Of a stretch of 64,000 bases of DNA, positions 57,976-64,000 are shown one piece after another (the first letter of the stretch is position 1; each line of letters opens with the position of its first letter). The translations under genes were made by a program, and so were the position numbers. Source of the stretch: Pyricularia pennisetigena (lineage: Eukaryota; Ascomycota; Sordariomycetes; Magnaporthales; Pyriculariaceae); contig NC_043743.1 in NCBI RefSeq assembly GCF_004337985.1, forward strand, positions 3,484,441 through 3,548,440, in the 5' to 3' direction. The notes below the pieces were generated by a model, which was not told the DNA's origin, made no database searches, and saw nothing but the letters and a program-made list of their open reading frames with translations.

Positions 57976-58599
57976 GTAGAGACCGCAGGTGGTTTTGAGG
58001 TGATGCGGTCTTGCCAGATTAGTCTCACTCAGGCTTGACTGGTATCACGAGCTATGATTTCTCGGATTGTACAACAGACGGCAAAATTGGCGTTTTTTTT
58101 TTTTTTTTTTTCTTATCATTTACATCCTCATGAGGTACATTGCATTGTTGGAGCTCGCATTGGACGCTATAGACTGGTTGGAAACATCACTCGAGTGGAA
58201 ACATAATAAACAATATCTCTACTAGCAGTCAAGTGTTTCCTTCCCTGGATAATCCATTGGATGTGTATACATTCTTTGGGAATTCAATTATTCAAATAAT
58301 ATTAATAAAGTTTGGTCCGATCATTGATACGTGAATGGGTGCCACGCAAGGTAGTTGGCTGGCAGCGCGTGTTGATGGGCACGGCTACGCGTTGCACTTT
58401 ATGAGATCCCCACTTTAATTTGAGAAATTCCGTCATGGCATCGCGGATTCACTGAACAAACAAACGCAAAGCAACGTAGTCTTGCATGCTAACACCGCGA
58501 TTGAGCATACATGCATTGTTTCCTAGTTCCCCGGCTGATGGTATCGCGCTAGCCGTAAACTAGACTCCCTCACCAGCCCAACCCCGAACCGACTTTAGC
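57976..58599. other. Intergenic spacer, ISA1 3' flank and MGS1 promoter
   Basis: Has a T19 run (58093-58111) shortly after ISA1. No supported gene. Confidence 0.5.
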
Positions 58600-60412
58600 A
58601 TGGTCGAGTGCCCCATCTGCAACCGAAGCGTGCGTGCCACCGCCATCAACAGCCACATCGATTCCGGCTGCGAGACAGGCCTGGTCGACAATGAGGGCAA
58701 TGGCAGGAATTCCTCCCCACCGGTAGCCGACGGTGGAAACGGCGGCTCTGTCCCCTCCTCGACGGCAAACAACCCCCCCTCGGCGACGCAGAAGCGATCC
58801 GCATCCACCTTCTTCCAAACCCCCGCCGCGAAGCGCCATGCAAACTCCAACACGAAGGCCGTCGCAGCATCCGTACCGGCCAAGACGAACGGCACCAAAC
58901 GCACTTTTGACGAGGGCCCCGGGCAGAGGTCACCGGGGGAGCACAACCACGCAGACGCCTCCGTTTTTGCGTTCGCGTCGACGACGACAGCAGGCCCGTC
59001 TAGCAAACGCGTCAAGCCGAACCGCGCAGCGCCGTTGGCGGAGCGGATGCGACCCCGAACCCTGGATGAGGTTTACGGACAAGACCTTGTGGGCCCCAGC
59101 GGCGTGCTCAGGTCGCTGATCGACTCGGATCGGGTCCCATCCATGATACTATGGGGCGGCTCGGGGACGGGCAAGACGACCATCGCCCGCTGCATAGCGC
59201 AGACGGTCGGGTCGCGGTTCGTCGAGCTCAATGCGACGTCGACGGGGGTCAACGAGTGCAAGAAGCTGTTCCAGGAGGCCGCGTCGGAGCTGGGGTTGAC
59301 GGGCAGGCGGACCATAATCTTCTGCGACGAGATACACCGCTTCAACAGGGCGCAGCAGGACGTCTTCCTCAAGCCGGTCGAGGCCGGCACCATCACGCTC
59401 ATCGGGGCCACCACAGAGAACCCGAGCTTCAGGGTGCAGTCTGCGCTGCTGTCGAGGTGCAGGACGTTTACGCTCGCCAAGCTGACCAGCGAGGACGTCC
59501 AGAGGATATTGGTGCGGGCGCTGGACGAGGAGCAGAAGGCCGCCGGGGACGAGGCGCAGCCTGCCAGTCCGCTCATAGACGCCGAGATGATTGCATATCT
59601 TGCAAATTTCGCAGACGGCGACGCGAGGACCGCCCTGAATCTCCTGGAGCTTGCGCTTTCCCTGACCCGGCCGAGGATAGACGGCGATGGTGACGTCGCG
59701 GCTGGACCTGTCGCGCTGACCAAGGAGGATGTAAAGAATGCACTGACCAAGACTCTGGTTTACGACCGGGCTGGAGATCAGCATTACGACAATAGTATGA
59801 CCACCACGGCAAATCCCGCCGCCTTTACGCTTGCTCTCCATGTTTTCCCAGACTAACCCCCAGGCACCCTATTTTATAGTATCCGCCTTCCACAAGTCAA
59901 TCCGCGGCTCCGACCCTGACGCGGCACTGTACTACCTCGCGCGCATGCTGCAGTCAGGCGAGGATCCGCTGTTCATTGCTCGCCGGCTCGTGGTGGTGGC
60001 GTCCGAGGACGTGGGCCTGGCCGACAACACGCTCCTACCGCTCGCCACGGCGGCCTACACGGCGGCGCAGCAGATCGGGCTGCCCGAGGCGCGGATCCCG
60101 CTCGCGCACGCGACGGTGGCGCTCTGCCTGGCGCCCAAGAGCACGCGGGCGTACCGCGGCCTCAACAACGCCTTTGCCGCGCTGAGGGAGCCGGGGGTCG
60201 CGGCGCTGCCGGTACCGGTGCACCTGCGCAACGCGCCGACGAGGCTGATGAGGGAGATGGGCTACGGCGCCGAATACAAGTACAATCCAAACTACAAGGA
60301 TGGGAAGGTCAAGCAGCAGTATCTGCCCGACGACCTGGTCGGGAGGAGGTTCCTCGAGGATCGGGACCTCGGAACGGAGATCGATCCTGATCTGGGCGAG
60401 GACGGGGGATGA
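58600..60412 (+). CDS. MGS1: Mgs1/WRNIP1 AAA+ ATPase with UBZ zinc finger
   Basis: Nuclear ATPase of the Mgs1/WRNIP1/RarA family, acting at stalled replication forks with PCNA and DNA polymerase delta. Exons: 58600-59794 and 59880-60412, giving 575 aa. An N-terminal UBZ4-type ubiquitin-binding finger is visible (Cys4, Cys7, His19, Cys24 in VECPICNRS ... HIDSGC). A disordered linker follows to about residue 142. AAA+ core: RPRTLDEVYGQ, Walker A GGSGTGKTT (186-194, with GGS where GPP is usual), Walker B IIFCDEIH (239-246), sensor 1 region GATTENPS and a Cys/Arg segment SRCRTF. The C-terminal tetramerisation domain starts ISAFHKSIRGSDPDAALYYL and ends EYKYNPNYKDGKVKQQYLP. Length and order are normal for the family. 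Confidence 0.95.
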
Positions 60413-62467
60413 TTCCACGAGCATCCTGGTGGACGATGGCCGGGGGTAGCTCTACTGTATTTTAGGCTATGGATTGCGTGGTTTTGCCATGCGTTTACGC
60501 AGATCCGGGCCAAAACTCCATTGGATCTACAAGGGGATCGTCACTTGTTGTATACATCTGTTTAATAAGAATCTGATAGATTTGAAGATGAATCCAAGAC
60601 CCGATGCACCGGCGTATGGTACGGTACACCATGTTTGCCGCGACGTGCTGCAGGTCGCGGTTATCACGTGATTGTTCAAAAAGCTCGAGTCTTGGACCAA
60701 TTATTTGCTTCTTTTCCCCCGCCAAACATGACACACGGTAGTTGTTATCCGTTCAAGTCAAATCCTGGGACGGCCTTCAACGTGTAGATCGCCACGAGGA
60801 TCAGCGAATGCCTGGCGAACGGAACTCGCAAAATGTTGGCCGGTTACACATTCGTGTGGTCATGAATCGGGTACCTTAGCAGTGCCAGTGCTGGCAGATG
60901 CGGGCGCGTAATTTGAGTTTCTCTTGGCATTAGTATGCGATGGTACGACTGATTGCGTACGTCGTCAAGTCAAGAAACACCAAAGGTATCAATCAACGCC
61001 ATGCCCTACCCAAGTGGAAACAAGCGAGTTCCTGCCAGTTCTGGGCAGTTGCTTTCTCGTTCTTTTTTGGCATTGGAGTCTAGGGCTCTAGACCAACTTG
61101 GCTCCTGAGCGCCCAGTTTCGTACAGGGTAAAGCAATTGACAGATATTGACTTGGCAGTTGTGGTGGTTCCCAATCAACACACCGAACGAACTTGTGGTG
61201 GTGCTTTCTAGACTAAACCCTGGTTTTTTGTTCTCCCTCCCCCCCTCGTTCTGTTCCAAGGCTTACTGTGCGATCCTCAAAGAACTTGCTGACGACAGGC
61301 CGCCCAGCGTTGGCGCCGCTGAGCCAAGCAGCTTGGCTCATATACGCTGTCTAATGCCAAGACGATCCGCCTCGAAAGTGGATCAGGTTCAGAGTGGGAA
61401 TGGTAAAATGTGAGAAGCGCCGTGAGACTGTTTCGGAGGGAGGAATCACCGACTTGTGGAGGTCAAAATGACCAGGGAAACAATCTCTAGACAAAAAAAA
61501 AAAATACAGAAAACGGCTTGAACGACAAGATTTCGATTGTTCGAAATGGGAAACCAAACAAACACCATGCTTATCACCCCTTCGGCACGTCAAAACCGAG
61601 CGTTCATGAACCGATAGGAGCAAAACAAGAAAAAACAATTGTAATGAGGCGCTCCGCATATGGAGCCCAGACTGGCCCGTAACACGCCCAGCCTCTTGGC
61701 TCGTCCGCACCTTCTTGGCAACAAGACGCGGAACAAAGCAAAGCATTGGCAGTTCAACAGCACTCGGGGTGCCGCGGGCACAGCAAGGATGGAGTTTCCT
61801 CTCTTGGCACCTGGTCTTGGCGATGCAACCGCCTTTTCATTCGCAATTAACTGAAAGGGCTCCGTCTTCTGAAAATGGGGTGAAGAAAAAAAACAAGGGC
61901 AGCAGTTCGTTAGGTCAAACGACTGAAAGGCCCGCTCTGTTGATAATTCTATCATTAGTTTAAGCCTGGCTAATTTTTTTTTTGTTTTAATTCTTTTTTT
62001 TTCTGTATTGATTTTTTGAAGTTCGTTTGCCAATCATCACAAGCCAACGAATGGAAAAAGAAACCATACGTTCAACAATCAAGACATCACGGCACGGGAA
62101 ACAAAAGGGAGCCGGGATCTCTGTCGCTCAATTGCGACATCACTGCAAACAACAACACGACGGCGGAGCTGCTCTCGCGTCGCTGTCGGCAACCTCACCA
62201 AACAAAACAAACCACTTGCCGTTGGAGACGTATCGAATCTGCGCTGGATTGAATCGTGCGCACTCCGGCTGAGGTGCGCGCGCTGAGCTGGACAGGAACC
62301 GCCTGGCTAAGGGAACCCGGGATTCTGGAGGAACTGGGAAGGGTCCGGCTGGCTTTGGGCGCTCAAATACTTGGTCACGGATATAGCGCCAGAAGTCGGG
62401 GACGGTTGAAATTTGGCCAACGATCAAACACCAACACCAACCAAAAACAGCCACACAACCGCCCGAA
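60413..62467. other. Intergenic 2-kb spacer
   Basis: Between MGS1 and the type I membrane protein. It includes a perfect palindrome at 61320-61340. The 147-aa minus-strand frame at 61590-62033 lacks a domain or biased composition and is not annotated. Confidence 0.5.
61320..61340. repeat. Perfect 10-bp-arm palindrome
   Basis: Arms TGAGCCAAGC (61320-61329) and GCTTGGCTCA (61331-61340) around a single central A. The CTTGGCTC core recurs at about 61097. It could be a dimeric transcription-factor site or a hairpin. Confidence 0.6.
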
Positions 62468-63459
62468 ATGCGGCAATCAGTATCATCCCCATGGTCGTGG
62501 GCATCACAACAATCACAGCAAGCCCCCGGAAGGCCTCTGGCCAGGTTATTACCACTGCTTCTGGTGCAGCTGGTGCTCTTTGCGACGGCGGCGCTCGGCT
62601 TCGACCCGGTCAAGGATGCCGACTGCGAGTCAGCCGACAGCATCTGCCTGACTTCATTCAAGTGGTGCGCCCGCAACGGGCGAAGCTGCCACTACCCGGA
62701 GGGTGTCGACGCCTACATCCCCTGGTCGACATCGAGTCCCTACGCCATGCTGTACCACGGAAAGGTCTACAACCTCACGTGGAAGCAGGCCGTGCCTGGG
62801 GTGCCCGTCAAGATCGAGTGGTTCTTTTCGGAGAAGCTGTATACCACTGTCAATGATGGTTGGGGCACTCCCCAGGTCATGTGGAGTACCAGTAAGTTGA
62901 TGATTTCTTTTATGTATATAATGCAATGGGAATATTGCCAGGCGCTCGGGAGAGGCAGGGAATCCAGGTGGATCGTTGCTGTTGCCAGCTGTACAGACGT
63001 GATAAACACATGCTGATTCCAGGGACCCTGCACACAGACACCACAGATAGCTCATTCAAGTTCGACCCTTTGGACATCCTGATGAGCTTCCCGACGCAGC
63101 ACACCAACATCAGCTCCGGCGAGGCCATCGCGGCCACGCACGACGTGAGCAACTACCTGCGCATCAGCCAACCAGACGCCAGAGGCTCCGAAAGGCAGCG
63201 CGCGCCCGCGCTGTCGGACCAGTTCCTCGTGCACACGAGCTGGACCGAGGAGTTTGTGCGCAACGTGCAGGCCTTTGACGCCGACCTCTACGGCCAGCAG
63301 CAGCGCAACTGGCAGATCGGCGTGGGCGCCGGCATCGGCATCGGCCTGCCCCTCATCGTTGTCCTGAGCTGGTTCATGGGCCATCGCCTCGGCACAAAGG
63401 CTGGCTACGAGCTCGCGGCAAAGGTCGCCAGGAGGAGGGACGTCAGGGACGAGATATGA
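62468..63459 (+). CDS. Small type I membrane protein, unknown function
   Basis: Exons: 62468-62891 and 63023-63459, giving 286 aa. The N-terminus is a long signal sequence (hydrophobic core LLPLLLVQLVLFATAALG, about residues 28-45). The lumenal part has six Cys early on (DADCESADSICLTSFKWCAR, then GRSCHYPEG) and N-glycosylation sites (NLTW, NISS). One transmembrane span lies near residues 242-263 (IGVGAGIGIGLPLIVVLSWF), followed by a short, basic cytosolic tail (KVARRRDVRDEI). This outline is common in uncharacterised ascomycete membrane proteins. No catalytic motif; a role as a cell-surface receptor-like or endomembrane protein is only a guess. Confidence 0.75.
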
Positions 63460-64000
63460 GTGAAGAGCAATGCCCGGGGGCGCGGTTTGCTGTTGAGGTT
63501 GGTTGGGGTTGCATTGTACAAATTGATGAAGCGTCTTTTTTTTTCCTGTTTTGTGTTCTCGACGAACTCATGGGTTGTTTTGCGCCGGCGTTTCGGATGT
63601 CTCTGTTGGAGGGCATAACTCATGATTTGCGGCTGGGTGGACCTGCAGCCTTCATTTCCCAGATAGATACCCTCATAGTAATGTTACCCACTCATTTTAT
63701 TTTATTTTTCTCTCACCTACTGGTTCATCTTTTGAGTCGGGAAGATATATGGGTTGGACGTCGGAGAAAGTTTCTCATCTTGGACTACCGGTGCCCAGTG
63801 TCTGCTGTCGGCTTCCCACAACTAACATGCCATGCGTTAACTTGCAGCTAACTCCAGCCCAGCCCAGAGGACGTCACTCCAATTCTAGCTTTTAACGGTC
63901 CGTACACTTGGCGCATCGAACATCAAAGCGCCGAATGTTCCATGGAAAGGCGCAGAACAACCTTCTCTTCATCTGCCCTGGAGAAGGAAAAAAAAAAAAA
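63460..64000. other. Terminal spacer
   Basis: 3' flank of the last gene. It ends in an A13 run at the window edge. No supported gene. Confidence 0.5.

Noticed and set aside
61590..62033. 147-aa minus-strand open frame
   Set aside because: Lys-rich start from A/T-rich DNA and no family resemblance; it lies in a presumed promoter.

Overview
The window is nuclear DNA of a filamentous ascomycete. The evidence is short introns (about 50-170 nt) with GTRNGT-like donors and CTAAC-like branch points, high-GC coding sequence between A/T-rich spacers, and fungal-specific families: a CE16 esterase, an ML-like/TRP membrane protein, a WSC-domain giant wall protein and an ankyrin protein with a STAND-type N-terminus. 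The gene set fits the Sordariomycetes, and Magnaporthales or a relative is a reasonable guess, but nothing here proves the genus. Two runs of N and many 16-29 nt homopolymers mark it as draft assembly.

Layout. 1-1126: 3' end of class II fructose-bisphosphate aldolase. 4016-9034: a head-to-head pair of secreted Ser/Thr-rich proteins, each with a Cys-motif N-terminal module. 9549-10583: secreted CE16 esterase. 11437-13558: unknown coiled-coil protein. 14142-17027: ML-like/TRP membrane protein. 17028-20189: gene-poor spacer with a tRNA-like candidate Pol III unit. 20190-23174: ankyrin-repeat protein. 23889-24602 and 25129-25896: divergent PSF3 (GINS) and mitochondrial SOD2. 26183-28027: phosphoinositide phospholipase C. 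28895-29719: small GPI-type secreted protein. 30562-30672: intron-containing tRNA-Ile(AAU). 31602-33402: conserved secreted protein of unknown function. 34550-45373: a four-exon gene for a 3,499-residue putative GPI-anchored surface protein, the most striking object in the window. 46085-48282: unknown, possibly nuclear protein. 48762-49507: NDUFAF2-like complex I assembly factor. 50489-52735: calponin-homology (transgelin-like) protein with coiled coil and polyQ. 53672-56141: ARMH3/DUF1741 protein. 57011-57975: ISA1 Fe-S assembly protein. 58600-60412: Mgs1/WRNIP1 AAA+ ATPase with a UBZ finger. 62468-63459: small type I membrane protein.

Functionally the window mixes housekeeping genes (glycolysis, replication, Fe-S assembly, complex I assembly, superoxide defence, lipid signalling, actin) with at least seven secreted or surface proteins. 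No secondary-metabolite cluster, CRISPR array or intact autonomous transposon is visible. Exon boundaries were derived by hand from splice consensus and frame closure: in every multi-exon gene the chosen exons sum to a whole number of codons (the aldolase is open at its 5' end).
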